From the NCBI GenBank assembly GCA_963829135.1, contig CAWHHO010000003.1, positions 186,001 to 250,000 on the forward strand: a stretch of DNA of 64,000 bases, in the 5' to 3' direction. The notes below the pieces were generated by a model. That model was not told the DNA's origin. It was given only the letters and a program-made list of their open reading frames with translations, and ran no database searches. Position numbers and translations under genes: made by a program. Of the stretch, positions 18,881 through 29,414 are shown in pieces. The DNA is from Kumtagia sp963829135 (GTDB lineage Bacteria > Pseudomonadota > Alphaproteobacteria > Rhizobiales > Rhizobiaceae). Positions within the stretch are counted from its first letter, which is position 1. Each line of letters begins with the position of its first letter.

Positions 18881-18908
18881 CGAGACCCGGCCATGATGCC
18901 GGGTCTCG
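18881..18908 (-). promoter_or_regulatory. Intercistronic hairpin between binding protein and ATPase genes
   Basis: An 11-pair perfect inverted repeat, CGAGACCCGGC-(6 bases)-GCCGGGTCTCG, lies between the stop of the binding-protein gene and the start of the ATPase gene. No T-run follows in the direction of transcription. Such hairpins commonly protect the upstream binding-protein message or reduce downstream expression. The role here is inference. Confidence 0.6.
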
Positions 18909-18932
18909 TTTGTTAGAACACTGCCCAGCGGC

Positions 18933-20075
18933 TCAGGCGCCTTTCGAGATCCTGTCCCACTGCTTGGTCCAGGCATCCTCATTCTCGGCCCAGTAGACGG
19001 GATCGGCAAAGGTCAGCGCCTTCATCTGACCGGTCGGGTCGAAGGCCGGCAGCGCGGCGATCTTGTCGGTCAACTTTACCTTTGTCGGATCGAGCGACGG
19101 CGGATAACTCTGGCCTTCTGCCACTGCGATTGCCGTTGCCGGGTCGAGCATGAAGTTAATCAACTCCTCGCATTCGGCCATCGGCGAGCCCTTCAGCACG
19201 AGCATGTCCTCCATCCAGGCATAGGAGCCGGCGGGGTCGAGATAGCCGATCGGCTGCTTCTGCTGCTGCAGCGCGGCCACGCGTCCGGACCAGGCGTCGG
19301 TAACGACGATCTCTCCCTTGGTCAGGAGGTCCATCAGTTCGGCGCCCGAACTCCAGAACTTCTTGGCGAGGTCGCGGGTTTCGCGGACCTTTGCCCATAC
19401 CGCGTCCATGTCGGTGATCTTGTTTGGATCCTGGCCGGTCGCCAAGGCTGCATACCAGACGCGCGTCGTCATATCCGCGTAGCCCCCAACCTTGCCGGCA
19501 TACTTCTTGTCTGTAAGCAGGCTGGCGCCCTTTTCCTTGGCTTCCTCCGGCGAGATGACAGTGGTGTTGTATGCGATACCCGTCGTCCCGTAATCATAGG
19601 GAACAGCGGACAGCTTCGGCGTGATCTTGCGGAAGGGTTCGATCATCGCCGCCAGGACGTTCGCCATGTTCGGAATGTTGGCTTCGTTGATCTCCGAATT
19701 GTAGCCGCCCTGCACATATTTGATGTAGTAGTTCACACCGGACGAATGGATGATCTGGTAGTCACCCTCCTTCGCGGTCTTGATCTTGGTGATGATCTCG
19801 TTCTCGTCGCCGAAGGTACCCTGCACCACCTTCAAGCCGGTCTTCGCCGTGTAGGGCTGGAAGGCGAGCTTGTCGATCGCCTCCTGGACGACGCCGCCCC
19901 AGCCATCGAAGCGCAGCTCAGTGGCCGCGGCGATAGCCGGGCGGATCCACGGCATGGAAAGGCCCGCAGCGGCGGCGGCGGCTGCCGACAGACCGAGGAA
20001 GTGGCGGCGCGACAGGTCGCCATTGCCGTGGCGTTGGATGAGATTTTCCAGTCTCTTGGTTTGACTTATCTTCAT
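18933..20075 (-). CDS. Polyamine-type ABC importer, periplasmic binding protein
   Basis: A 380-residue PotD/PotF-like solute-binding protein. The N-terminus carries a twin-arginine export signal (LSRRHFLGLSAAAAAAAGL), so the protein is probably folded before export. The mature part begins near TELRFDGWGGVVQEAIDKL, and segments such as PYDYGTTGIAYN and VTDAWSGR are typical of spermidine/putrescine-binding relatives. The ATG at 20075 has GGGAGA upstream and lies two bases beyond the end of the permease gene. Related proteins bind other small cations or thiamine-like compounds, so the polyamine substrate is a family-level guess. Confidence 0.85.
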   Translation of the reverse strand: MKISQTKRLENLIQRHGNGDLSRRHFLGLSAAAAAAAGLSMPWIRPAIAAATELRFDGWGGVVQEAIDKLAFQPYTAKTGLKVVQGTFGDENEIITKIKTAKEGDYQIIHSSGVNYYIKYVQGGYNSEINEANIPNMANVLAAMIEPFRKITPKLSAVPYDYGTTGIAYNTTVISPEEAKEKGASLLTDKKYAGKVGGYADMTTRVWYAALATGQDPNKITDMDAVWAKVRETRDLAKKFWSSGAELMDLLTKGEIVVTDAWSGRVAALQQQKQPIGYLDPAGSYAWMEDMLVLKGSPMAECEELINFMLDPATAIAVAEGQSYPPSLDPTKVKLTDKIAALPAFDPTGQMKALTFADPVYWAENEDAWTKQWDRISKGA

Positions 20076-20076
20076 G

Positions 20077-20910
20077 TCATTCTCCCGTTTCTGGTTGGCG
20101 TCTTGTGAACCCGGATAGGACTTTGGCGGCGAGTCCGCCGAGCAGTGGCACACCGACGGTAACGATGATCATCAGCGTGCCAAGCGCATTGACCTCCGGA
20201 CTGATGGAGATCTTCAGCATCGATAGAATCTGTGTGGGCATGGTCTCCACGCCCGCCGGACGCCAGAACAGGCTGGCCGTCGTGTTGTCGAAGGAAATGG
20301 TGAAGGCGAGCAAGACTGCGGCGAACACGGCGGGAAGCAGCAGCGGCAGCGTGACCTCGCGAAAGGTGGCGGTGCGCGGCGCGCCCAGTGACAGAGCGGC
20401 TTCCTCATAGACGCGGCGGATGCCGATCAGCCGCGCTTGTATGACCAGTACGACGAAGGGCAGCGCCAGAAGCACATGGCCGGCCAACAGAACGAAATAT
20501 GTACGCGGCTGGTCGATCGCCTTGATCAGCACCAGCAGGCCGACGCCAAGGATGGTTTCCGGTACCAGCGCAGGCAGGATCGCCAGAGTGTTGACGCTGG
20601 CCTTTCCGGGAAATTCGAACCGCACCAGCGCCAAGGCAGCTGCGATGCCGATGGCTGTGGTTATAAGTGCCGTCACCACCGCAATCCACAGCGAGGTACG
20701 AAACGCCGCCAGTACATTGTCGTTTTGAAGCAGGACCGCGTACCAGTGCAAGCTGAATCCGGTGATCGGAAAACCGCCGAACATCGACGCATTGAACGAC
20801 AGCACAACGGTGGCGGCGATCGGCGCGAACATGAAGACGTAGACGAGCAAGGTCATCGCGCAGGTCAGCCGCCAGCCCCAGCGGCCCGACCCGTCGCTCG
20901 GCGCACTCAA
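20077..20910 (-). CDS. Polyamine-type ABC importer, permease (PotC-like)
   Basis: A 277-residue inner-membrane permease with six predicted membrane segments and the ATPase-docking EAA motif (EEAALSLGAPRTATFREV). It starts with TTG at 20910, overlapping the stop of the preceding permease gene in a TTGA arrangement, so translation is coupled. It pairs with the product of 20907-21791 to form the channel, driven by the ATPase at 17758-18850. Confidence 0.88.
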   Translation of the reverse strand: MSAPSDGSGRWGWRLTCAMTLLVYVFMFAPIAATVVLSFNASMFGGFPITGFSLHWYAVLLQNDNVLAAFRTSLWIAVVTALITTAIGIAAALALVRFEFPGKASVNTLAILPALVPETILGVGLLVLIKAIDQPRTYFVLLAGHVLLALPFVVLVIQARLIGIRRVYEEAALSLGAPRTATFREVTLPLLLPAVFAAVLLAFTISFDNTTASLFWRPAGVETMPTQILSMLKISISPEVNALGTLMIIVTVGVPLLGGLAAKVLSGFTRRQPETGE

Positions 20911-21791
20911 GCGCCCATTCCCTTCATGATCTGCGAAAGGCCCATGTAGCGGCTATAGGCAACAGCAACCAGGCCGAGCAATATGAACAGAACGATGGAG
21001 AGCGTTGCCCCCATCGGCCAGTTAAGCTGGCCCATTACCGTGTCGTAGATGAGGTTGCCGAACAGAGCGTCGCGCGGGCCACCCAGAAGCTGCGGCGTGA
21101 CATAGCTGCCGGCCGCAAGCACGAAGCAAAGCAGAAGGCCCGCGGCCAGGCCGGGTAGCGACAGCGGCAAGGTGACCTCTCGAAACGCCTGCGCGCTGGT
21201 GCAGCCCATGGAACGCGCCGCCAGGACCAGGCTGCGGTCGATGCCTTCCAGACTGACGTAGACGTTGAGGATCATGTAGGGCAGCAGGAAGTGCACCAGT
21301 CCCATGATCACCGCGGCTTCGGTGTAGAGAAGGCTGAGTGGCTGGTGGATCAGACCCAGCCTGAGCAGCGAAACATTGATCAGGCCCTGTTCGCCGAGGA
21401 TGTGGATCCACGAAAAGGTCCGGATCGTGAAAGAGATCCAGAACGGCACGATCAGCAGGAGCAGCAGCAGCCATTTGTAGCGGAAGCTCGTGGCCCAGAT
21501 GAAATAGGCCGGGAAATAGCCGAGCAGCGCGCAGATAAACGCCGTTGTGATACCGACCCGCACGGTCTTCAGCAGGAAGCCGTGATAGTAGCTGTCGGTA
21601 AGGAATTCCTGCCAGTTGGCAAATGTCAGGGTCGCCTGTTCAACGCCTGCCGTGACGAAGGTGAAAAAGGTATAGGCACCCATCACCAGGATCGGCAGTA
21701 TCATCAAAAGCACGACAAGGATGACGGTTGGCGCAGCGAGCATCCAAGCAAGCCGCCGATCATTGATCGACCAGACCTTCGTCGTCCCCAT
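20907..21791 (-). CDS. Polyamine-type ABC importer, permease (PotB-like)
   Basis: A 294-residue permease and the first gene of the importer operon. Six membrane segments are visible, the first being LAAPTVILVVLLMILPILV, and the EAA loop (AARSMGCTSAQAFREVTLP) contacts the ATPase. The ATG at 21791 has no strong ribosome-binding site. About 380 bases of noncoding DNA precede it and should hold the operon promoter. The transporter has no adjacent catabolic gene or regulator that would reveal its substrate. Confidence 0.88.
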   Translation of the reverse strand: MGTTKVWSINDRRLAWMLAAPTVILVVLLMILPILVMGAYTFFTFVTAGVEQATLTFANWQEFLTDSYYHGFLLKTVRVGITTAFICALLGYFPAYFIWATSFRYKWLLLLLLIVPFWISFTIRTFSWIHILGEQGLINVSLLRLGLIHQPLSLLYTEAAVIMGLVHFLLPYMILNVYVSLEGIDRSLVLAARSMGCTSAQAFREVTLPLSLPGLAAGLLLCFVLAAGSYVTPQLLGGPRDALFGNLIYDTVMGQLNWPMGATLSIVLFILLGLVAVAYSRYMGLSQIMKGMGA

Positions 21792-22171
21792 TCAATGGCC
21801 CCGATTGACAATTCCATCTTGAGCTATGGCCGGGCGTGGCGCAATGCTTGCGAAGCGTGACGGAATTGTGCCAGCGCTTATCGCAGGATGGATCACTGGC
21901 CGCAACGCTGCTCGCTATAATCGTCGCTCGATCCACACGAAAAACGGGTTCGCTGCCGCCTCACAGCGCGTGCGCTTCGGGAGCATTTCTCCATTCCTGC
22001 GAATCTCGAAACACCGAAGTTGATGGAACTTCTCCACCTGGCGAGCGAAAGTCATATGCGAAATGCGGGCCGCCTGGCCACCGCATCCGCTATCCAGCGT
22101 CAGCTCGCTGATGCGGCCCGAGCTAACGTCGACGGCTCGACAATCGCGACATCGGCCGAGGATAGTGACAG
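21792..22171. other. Intergenic region
   Basis: About 380 bases between the importer operon and the 3' end of the YhaN-like gene. It should contain the importer promoter on the minus strand. I see no gene, RNA or convincing repeat. Confidence 0.35.
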
Positions 22172-25100
22172 CTATAAGAGTTCATGTATCATCGTGTTTG
22201 GCACAACTGACTTTGCCATTTCGCACAAATGCTTGTGGTGCGTGAGATATATGACCTGGCCTGCCCTCGCCATCTCTCCAAACAGCCTGAACACCTCCTC
22301 CGACCGGAGGTGATCGAACGTTTCCATGATATCATCAGCGATAAAGGGAACGGAGGGCCGCAACTCGGCGAATTCGTAGTATCCGGCAAGCCTCAAAGCC
22401 AAATAGAGTTGAAAGCGGGTACCTTTCGACAGCGCGTCCGCAACCTTGGACTGGCCGTCGCGCTGCAGGGCGATAAGGACTTCACCGCCTTTCACCGGCT
22501 GTGTTGTCAAACCAGAATATTGGCCGCGCGTCATCAGCGCGAAAGCATCTGAGGCCCGGGCCATCATCCCAGATCGATGACGTTCGCGATAAACGCGCAG
22601 AGCATGTCCAGCAGACATGATACCGAGCTTCAACTCAATGTAACGGACGGCCTTATCTTCAATTTCCAAGAGCGTTGTACGCCTTTCGGCATCCAGTCGC
22701 GCAACCGCGCTGTCGCCGCCAATGGCATCCAGCTTGTCCGTCGCCCGTGTCTGGCGGATCAGTTGCTGCTGTCTGGCTTCGTCCAACTGGCGGAGCTTTT
22801 GCTCGCCTTCGGCCTTCTCAACAGCGATGCTCTCGTAATCGATTGCGTCCAAGATCGCCTTCGCCTGCTCGAACCGCTCGACCGCGAGTTCGGCCGTTAT
22901 CCGCTCCTTGAGCTCCGCGACCGCTGTGTGCAGGCCATCGCGCTCACGCAGCAGTTCATCTCGCTCCACGACCTCCGGCAGAGTGGCGACTTGAAAAACA
23001 CCCAGCATTTCGTTCTTGCGGCGTTGGTGCGCCGAAACCTCATTGTCAAGGCTGGCGCGGATATCCTGTAGGCGCTTCAAGTCAGCGCCAAGGCCGGTCT
23101 TGGTCTCGCGCATCCGTTCAGCGTGCTGCAGACGGTCCGCAAGGCTGATGGCTAACTGTTCCGCGTCATCCTTCGCGGGCTCGTTCGCCTCGGTCGCAAC
23201 GGCGGCGACCGCGAGCAGGAAATTCGCCCTGTCGGCCTCCATTTTGTCGATGCGCAATCGAAGAGCGTCGCGTTCCTGCAAGCTTTTCGACAGTTCAGCC
23301 AACTGGTCGAGCACAATGCCCACGGCCGGTGCGGGAAGGCCATTCGCAAGCCAGGTCCCCTTCAGCGCATCGGTAATACCGGCCAGCCACTCCTCCTCGC
23401 GCCGCTCGGCGGAAGCCAAAGCCAGCCGCCTGGCAGCAAGATCATCTTCCTTGCTGGCCACAGTCCTGAGGGCTTCAACATGTCCTGCGTCCAGCTTGCG
23501 CTGTCGTTCCAGGAACAGGTCAGCGATGGCCATGATCGCCTCAAGGCCATCGCCAGGCTCCGGCGTTATGCCGACGCTCGTCAGCGCTCTGTGCAGCTCC
23601 TGGCATAGCTGCTCCTCGGTTTCGGCGGCTCGCTCCGCCTTCCTGCCGGCCAACTCCAACTGCTCCCACGCCGCGAGCGCGTCGCTGCGCGCAGCGACAC
23701 GCTCCTCGATGCGTTCGATCAGCCGGGCGAGCGATGCATCACAAACGGTGTCGGCCAGCAAATCTCCCGCCACCGCGCGGATTTCCAACGATTGGACGTC
23801 AACGGCCTTGTCAGTCTGCGCGCGTTGCTGGCGCATGCGCGACAGGTCGGCGGTGGCCTCGGCCAGGGCGCGCGCCATGGCTCGGATATCGGCAAGATCC
23901 GACGCCTTCGCTAACCGGCCCGCGCCAGCGCTGTCATCGCGTGTCAATAGCAAGGCGAATTCATCAGCGGTTTCGCGGGTCAGCGCCGCCCGATGCGTGG
24001 CCCACGCCTCATCACGGGCGCCCCGGATCGTGTTCGCCTCCTCATCGTCGGCAATGTCGACCGAGGCGCGGAGGGCGTCCAATCGAGCCGCGAGCAAGGC
24101 ATGGTTGCCCTCGTATTCGGCAAGGCGTTCCGCAATGACGGCGCTGGTCTTGGCCAATTCTGACGCCACCGTTTTCCAGGCGCCAATCTGCCCCGCGCTC
24201 GGAACCGCGACGGCGGCGAGCGCCGGAGCATCACCGGACCACTGCGTTAAGCGTGCAAGCGCTGCCTGCCATCGAATTGTTTCCGCGTCCCGCGCCTCGC
24301 GGGCGGCACGGATGTCGATACCGTGCGCGCTCGCCCGGGCTTTCGACAAAGCCGCAGCCAAGCCTTGCCCTGACAGGTGCGGGCACCGCTCTCTCCTCGC
24401 CAACCCGCTGTCTTGCTAGCTGCAGGGCGTCGAGCGCCGCCGCGGCTTCATCGCGCGCGACGCGCACAGCGGTGGCGATGCCGGAGCGCTGCTCGACCAT
24501 GGTGCGGACGGCGCCGACCGTGGCGGCAGGCAAAAGCAGGGCAAAGGGATCCGGCTCCGACGATCGTCCCAAGGCAACAAGGCAGTTCGCCACTGCATTG
24601 TCGAGGATTTGCAGCTCCATTTTACGATTGGGCAGGTCAAGGCCAGCGGCGCCGTAGCGCACCTTGCTCTCGGCCAGTCCGCGAACGCGTTCCGACATTT
24701 CAAGGATGACATCGTCCACATCCACAGACGCGATTTTGCCGGCCAGGCGCTGGGATTCATCGATGTTCGCGGACAGGCGCGTTTTTAGGCTGGCATCGTC
24801 CTCGATAAGATCGGTGATACTGCCCGTCCAGGTGCGAGCCGGCGAGGCCATGTCCGGCAGTTGATCCAGCCGGGCAACCTTCCGCCTAATGTCCGCCAGT
24901 AGCGGTCTTGCCCGCTCAAAGCGGCTTATGACGTCGAGCCTTGCTGCCAGCACCGCCCGGTCATTGATGATGCGGTCGTGCTCTCGTGCCGCGTCGACAC
25001 GTTCGGTCTCCAGGCCTTCATATGTCGAAGCAAGCGTGTCGACCGCATCCTTGCGCGATTTGAGATCGGCAAGGCGCTTCTTCAGCAGCGCCAGTTCGGT

Positions 25101-25643
25101 GCCATGCGCCTGCTTGCGGTAGAGCCCATCGGCCTCGACCTCAAGCGCACTCAACGTATCGCTTGCGTGCGCAAGACCGGCGCTGGCCATGAAGAGGAGT
25201 TTGCCGAGGTCGCCGCGCGATTCCAGGATTGATTTACCGCCCGCCTCCAGGGTTTCGTCGTCCAGCGAAAACATGGTCGTGTAGGCGTCGCGCAATAGAC
25301 CGGCGAGATGTGCCGTGATCGCCACCTCGCTCACCGGCTGGCCAGTCGCGTTCAGCAGCGAATTGTTGCGTTGTTTCGTGCGCGTGAAGGCGTACTCGGA
25401 ACCTGCCAGTTCCAAAACCCCGCCGATGCGCATGGCGCTGTACTCGTGGAGGAAATTGTAGCGGCTGCGCTCCTCGATACCGAACAACAGGTCGAGATAA
25501 GCCGACAGCGCTGTCGACTTGCCGGCTTCGTTCAGGCCAAACACGATGTGCAGGTCAGGGCCTGCCTCGGGCTTGGGGCCAAAGTCGATGGTCTTGTCGG
25601 TAAACTTGCCATAGCGGATAAGATCAAGACGCCGAAGCCTCAT
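22172..25643 (-). CDS. YhaN-like (SbcC/SMC-type) AAA ATPase, one-base frameshift
   Basis: A large coiled-coil ATPase of the YhaN/SbcC type, expected to work with the nuclease encoded just upstream in DNA end repair. The N-terminus (MRLRRLDLIRYGKFTDKTID) and Walker A GLNEAGKSTAL near residue 38 form one half of the ATPase head. The C-terminus holds the signature LSKGTRFQLYLALRL and Walker B VPFIADDIMETFD. The roughly 1,000 residues between are rich in Ala, Glu, Arg and Leu, as in coiled coils. The frame breaks near 24375-24385, where the sequence switches from RVGEERA to RCPHLSGQGLAAAL. Length is 1157 codons plus one base, so a single inserted base is present and 1156 residues are expected. 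The start overlaps the stop of the nuclease gene by four bases. Confidence 0.85.
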
Positions 25644-26900
25644 GGGAAGCTACCGGCCTTGAGGCGAGCCGTCACCAGGTCGGTGCCGCTGGCAAGCACC
25701 CGGTCCAGGAAGCGTTCCAGCCCGGCCTCGTCCTTTCCGGCGAAGTCGCGGCTGTCGGCAGGAAGGTCGGCCATCATCCTCTGAATGAACGTCTTCGCTT
25801 CTGCGCGAAAGGCCTCCGAGCCGGCGTCGGCACGCATCGATGCGGCGAGTTCGAAGATCGGATCAGCAGCGTCGACGGCGTGTTTCGGCCGGGGTTGGAG
25901 CGATGTCGAGCACGAGTTTTTCCACCCAAGTGTCGCCGACCTGTTCCGCCGTTTGCTCCACTTCGGCCATTAGAAGGTCCCTGTCTCGGATCAAAGACCA
26001 TGACAGCGGTGTCGCTCCAGTCAGGGAGAGGCGGACCACGGCATGACGGGAACGCACGGCTCCCCGCTTCTCTTCAAGCGCAGAGCGGACTCGCGAGACA
26101 ACTTCCGACCATTCCGCGGTGCCTTCCAGATCGACGCTCAACCGTTCGAATTGCGCGACACTGGTCAGCCTCTCCTCGATCTCCATGGAACGGTCGTCGC
26201 GTATCGTTACCAACGTGACGGATTTCTCCCCGGCCTCGTTGATGTCCCTGCCTTGCGGCATGCCGGGCATCACCACCGTGCTTGAACCGCGATGAACAGA
26301 ACGCGCATGAATATGTCCCAGCGCCCAATAGTCGAAACCATGGCCATGCAGATCAGCCACGTTGCATGGGGCGTAGACGTCGTGACCGGGTGAGCCGGCC
26401 AGGCTGGTGTGCATGATGCCGATATTCATAGCCCCCTCGCGGCCGGCCGGATATTTTGGCAGCAGGCTCTCCGGCGCCTTAGGGTTGGCAAAACTCAAGC
26501 CATGGAAGACAACATCCAGCCCGCCCGCGGTTTGAAGCGCCGATTGTGCACGGCCAGCGAAGATGGTGACCGTGTCAGGAAACACAAGTTGTTTCGAGAT
26601 CCGCGAAAGGGCGTCGTGGTTGCCGCGGATCTTGAACACGCCGATGCCAGCCTGATGCAGGCGTGCTATTTGCGAGGCCAGAAAGCGCGCCGTCTTCATC
26701 GACGTCTGGTCGCCATCATAAAGATCGCCGGCGATGACCAATGCGTTGACACGCTCGGTAAGGCAAAGATCGACTATCGCGACGAATGCCTGTCGACTGG
26801 CGTCGCCGACAAGTTCGGCGAGCTCGGGGTTTCGCAGCGCCAGCGAACGCAGCGGCGAGTCGAGATGAATGTCAGCCGTATGTACGAATCGAAATGCCAT
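25640..26900 (-). CDS. YhaO/SbcD-like DNA exonuclease (metallophosphoesterase), one-base frameshift
   Basis: A calcineurin-like metallophosphoesterase of the SbcD/Mre11/YhaO type, a metal-dependent DNA nuclease. The phosphoesterase motifs are in order: ADIHLDSPL near residue 10, AGDLYDGDQ, IRGNHDALSR, then YWALGHIHARS. The frame breaks near 25876-25880 (DIAPTPAETR, then the expected AADPIFELAASMRADAG lies one base out), giving 420 codons plus one base and a product of about 419 residues. The ATG at 26900 is preferred because MAFRFVHTADIHL is the family start. The stop overlaps the ATPase gene's ATG by four bases, so the two form an operon. Confidence 0.86.
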
Positions 26901-27272
26901 TGGGCGGTCTCCGGCGACGAACATAGGCGGTGTTTGACCACGACTCGATAGGTGAAATTCATCGCAGGCCCCGGTTGATCGTCACGACATCAATCTGCCT
27001 GGCGACGGCCGGCAGTGCGCCGCGGTTGAGCAACGCTGACACCGATACGGCCAACCGTCGATGGCTCTAAGCCTCACCGTTCAGCAAGCCGACTGCCTGC
27101 TTTCGACCCCGAGCCGTCATTGTCGCTCGATCGAATGTCCATGGATCATGGACAATCCTGCCGCCGGGATGGGCATTGGTTCGTCGACGGGCCTGGAGTG
27201 CGTGGCAATTGGAATTGGCACGCCAGCCCGTCCGGTGCTTCAATAACTGTCGAAGGCAACTGAGGCCCCGTG
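26901..27272. other. Intergenic region with a short palindrome
   Basis: About 370 bases between the divergent nuclease and methyltransferase-like genes. A 17-base palindrome, GTCCATG-gat-CATGGAC, lies at 27137-27153 and could be an operator for either gene. Nothing else stands out. Confidence 0.4.
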
Positions 27273-27818
27273 ATGGACCAGCTTTCTTCCCGCGGCATGA
27301 TGCCCGTCGTCGGCTCGATCGTGTTTCTCTTCGTTGCGCCGGGTGTGTTTGGCGTCCTCATACCGTGGTTCATGACCAGGTGGCACATGGACGAGCCAAT
27401 ATTCGGTGTTGAGCCCGTGCGGTGGTTGGGCGGCGCGCTCATCCTCTTCGGCGCCACGGTCCTGCTTGATTCCTTCGCCCGCTTCGCGTTGCAGGGCCGC
27501 GGCACACCGGCCCCTATCTATCCCACCGCGACGCTGGTGGTTTCGGGCGCGTATCGGCATGTGCGCAATCCGATGTACCTGGCGGTCATGGCGCTGATCG
27601 CCGGCCAAGGGTTGCTGATCGGCTGCCTGCCGCTGCTGATCTACTCACTGGGGTTTGGTCTGGTCACCCACCTCTTCGTGCTGGTCTACGAGGAACCGAC
27701 GTTGCGAGGAACCTACGGTGCCCAGTACGAGGCATATTCCGCCGAGGTGCGCCGTTGGTTGCCGCGCATGACGCCCTGGCGGAGCAGAGCCCCTTCGCTG
27801 CCTGCGCGGCCCGGATGA
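27273..27818 (+). CDS. Isoprenylcysteine carboxyl methyltransferase (ICMT/PEMT)-family membrane protein
   Basis: A 181-residue integral membrane protein of the ICMT/phospholipid methyltransferase superfamily. Several membrane segments precede the SAM-binding region YRHVRNPMYLAVMAL and the conserved C-terminal part YEEPTLRGTYGAQYEAY followed by RWLPR. Bacterial members methylate small hydrophobic or lipid substrates, and the target here is unknown. I chose the ATG at 27273, seven bases after GAGG. A GTG directly before it is the alternative. It is a single gene. Confidence 0.82.
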   Translation: MDQLSSRGMMPVVGSIVFLFVAPGVFGVLIPWFMTRWHMDEPIFGVEPVRWLGGALILFGATVLLDSFARFALQGRGTPAPIYPTATLVVSGAYRHVRNPMYLAVMALIAGQGLLIGCLPLLIYSLGFGLVTHLFVLVYEEPTLRGTYGAQYEAYSAEVRRWLPRMTPWRSRAPSLPARPG

Positions 27819-28007
27819 AAACAGCAGTGCAACGCTCTCGTCCAGTCCCCGCTTCCCACGATAGTGAGTTCGCTCGCCCGGTAAAAATCCGATGTTGGTC
27901 GAATGCTCTTGCCGCGCGTTGCTGACCTGAGAGGAACTGCGAGAATGTGGTGCTGCGCCGAGGCCGATTGCTGACATGCGACGCGTCAGTCGGATTTCGG
28001 TGTTCGC

Positions 28008-29414
28008 TCAGGGTTCACGTATACTCGCATCAAGGCCGCGGATAAGCGGGTACAGGAAGTAGGAGATCACACTCCGCCGGCCGACATTCATCTCCGCAGT
28101 TACCGCCATACCGGGCAGCAGGCGTATTGGCTCGGTGGACTCGAGCTCACGCTCGTTGGTGAGAGCAACGCGCGCCTTGAAGTAAGGGAGCGCCGACACA
28201 CCCTTTGTTTCCTTCGTTTCGGAAGAGTAGGCATCCTGGCTGATCGTTCGGACCTTACCCGAGGCCGTCCCGAATTTTTGAAAGGGATAGGCGTCAAACT
28301 TCAGCCGGACCGCTCCGTCAACCGACAAACGCGCAATATCCAGAGCGTTTACGGAGACCTCCGCTTCCAACGGTACGTTCAGCGGCACGAGCGTAACAAT
28401 TGGCTCTGCTTCGCGAACCACGGAACCGATCGATCGTTGAGCGAGGTCCAGCACAACTGCGTCCGCCGGCGCAGTCAGCGCTACCATGTTCCGCCGCAGC
28501 TCCATCTTCTTCACGTCTTCCGCAACGGTGTCACGCTCTCCCCGTAGCTCGACGAGTTGTTCCATCGTTGCACGACGAAAATCCTCGATGAAAGCTTGGC
28601 GCTCGGCCCGCAACTTGGCAAGAGTATGCTCGGCCTCGGCTGTTCTGCCATTCAATTGCGACAGGTCGGCATCGACGCCGAGGCGAGAGTCGCGCGAGGC
28701 AAGCAGGTTCAGCAGGGAACCGGTCTGATGCTCGTAGAGCGTCTCGCGCGCCTTCTCAATCTTGGTAAGCGTCGTCTGGCGATCGATGAGAATGGTGGCT
28801 TGTTCCTGACCGGACGCAATCGCCGCAGCCTGGCCCGCGATCTGCTGGTCGAAATTCTGAAGCTGCGCGGCATAGAAGGCGCGCCTCTGGCCGAAAAGCT
28901 CGACTTGAAGTTTTTCGTCGGACGAGTTGCCCGCAATGAGCGGGTAGTCCGCACCGGCCAGTTCGGCCTCGATCCGCCTGACTTGGGCGTCGAGCGCGGC
29001 GAATTTGGCGCGCCGCTGCACCATGTCCGATTCGCTGAACGTCGCATCGAGCGTCGCAAGGGTCTGACCCTTCTGGACAATCTCGCCGACGGCAACGTCG
29101 ATCGTACGAATGATTGACGTTTCCAGGGGTTGAACGACGATCGTCGGTTCTGTCGTGATCAGCCTGCCGGGGGCGACCACGATTTCATCAATCATCGAAA
29201 CAGATGCCCAAAGGACCGCGCCCGCAAGCAAAGCAGTCACTCCGTAAAGCGTTAGCCGAGCTACGTTAGGGGGGGCGCGCTCTTCGAGTTCCACGGCGTC
29301 CGATTGAAATTCGGCAATGATGGTTGAGACGGCCTTCGCGGGTGTTGCGTCTCGCTCCGGCGGACGCGTCTCGACCACGCGCAGGCCTTCCCTTTTCGTT
29401 TGGCTGACGTTCAT
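28008..29414 (-). CDS. Type I secretion membrane-fusion protein (HlyD family)
   Basis: The periplasmic adaptor of a type I secretion system, linking the inner-membrane ABC exporter to an outer-membrane TolC-type channel. The 468-residue protein has one membrane segment near residues 55-75 (TLYGVTALLAGAVLWASVS), a lipoyl/barrel part (VQPLETSIIRTIDVAVGEIVQKG), a long coiled-coil hairpin (about residues 140-310), and the typical C-terminal region DAYPFQKFGTASGKV. It starts at an ATG overlapping the exporter gene's stop (ATGA), so it is the last gene of the five-gene operon. No tolC gene lies in the window. Confidence 0.9.
   Translation of the reverse strand: MNVSQTKREGLRVVETRPPERDATPAKAVSTIIAEFQSDAVELEERAPPNVARLTLYGVTALLAGAVLWASVSMIDEIVVAPGRLITTEPTIVVQPLETSIIRTIDVAVGEIVQKGQTLATLDATFSESDMVQRRAKFAALDAQVRRIEAELAGADYPLIAGNSSDEKLQVELFGQRRAFYAAQLQNFDQQIAGQAAAIASGQEQATILIDRQTTLTKIEKARETLYEHQTGSLLNLLASRDSRLGVDADLSQLNGRTAEAEHTLAKLRAERQAFIEDFRRATMEQLVELRGERDTVAEDVKKMELRRNMVALTAPADAVVLDLAQRSIGSVVREAEPIVTLVPLNVPLEAEVSVNALDIARLSVDGAVRLKFDAYPFQKFGTASGKVRTISQDAYSSETKETKGVSALPYFKARVALTNERELESTEPIRLLPGMAVTAEMNVGRRSVISYFLYPLIRGLDASIREP

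Noticed and set aside
23016..24419. 467-codon Ser/Ala-rich frame on the plus strand
   Set aside because: It mirrors the coiled-coil part of the YhaN-like gene. The Ser/Ala/Arg bias is a by-product of antisense reading.
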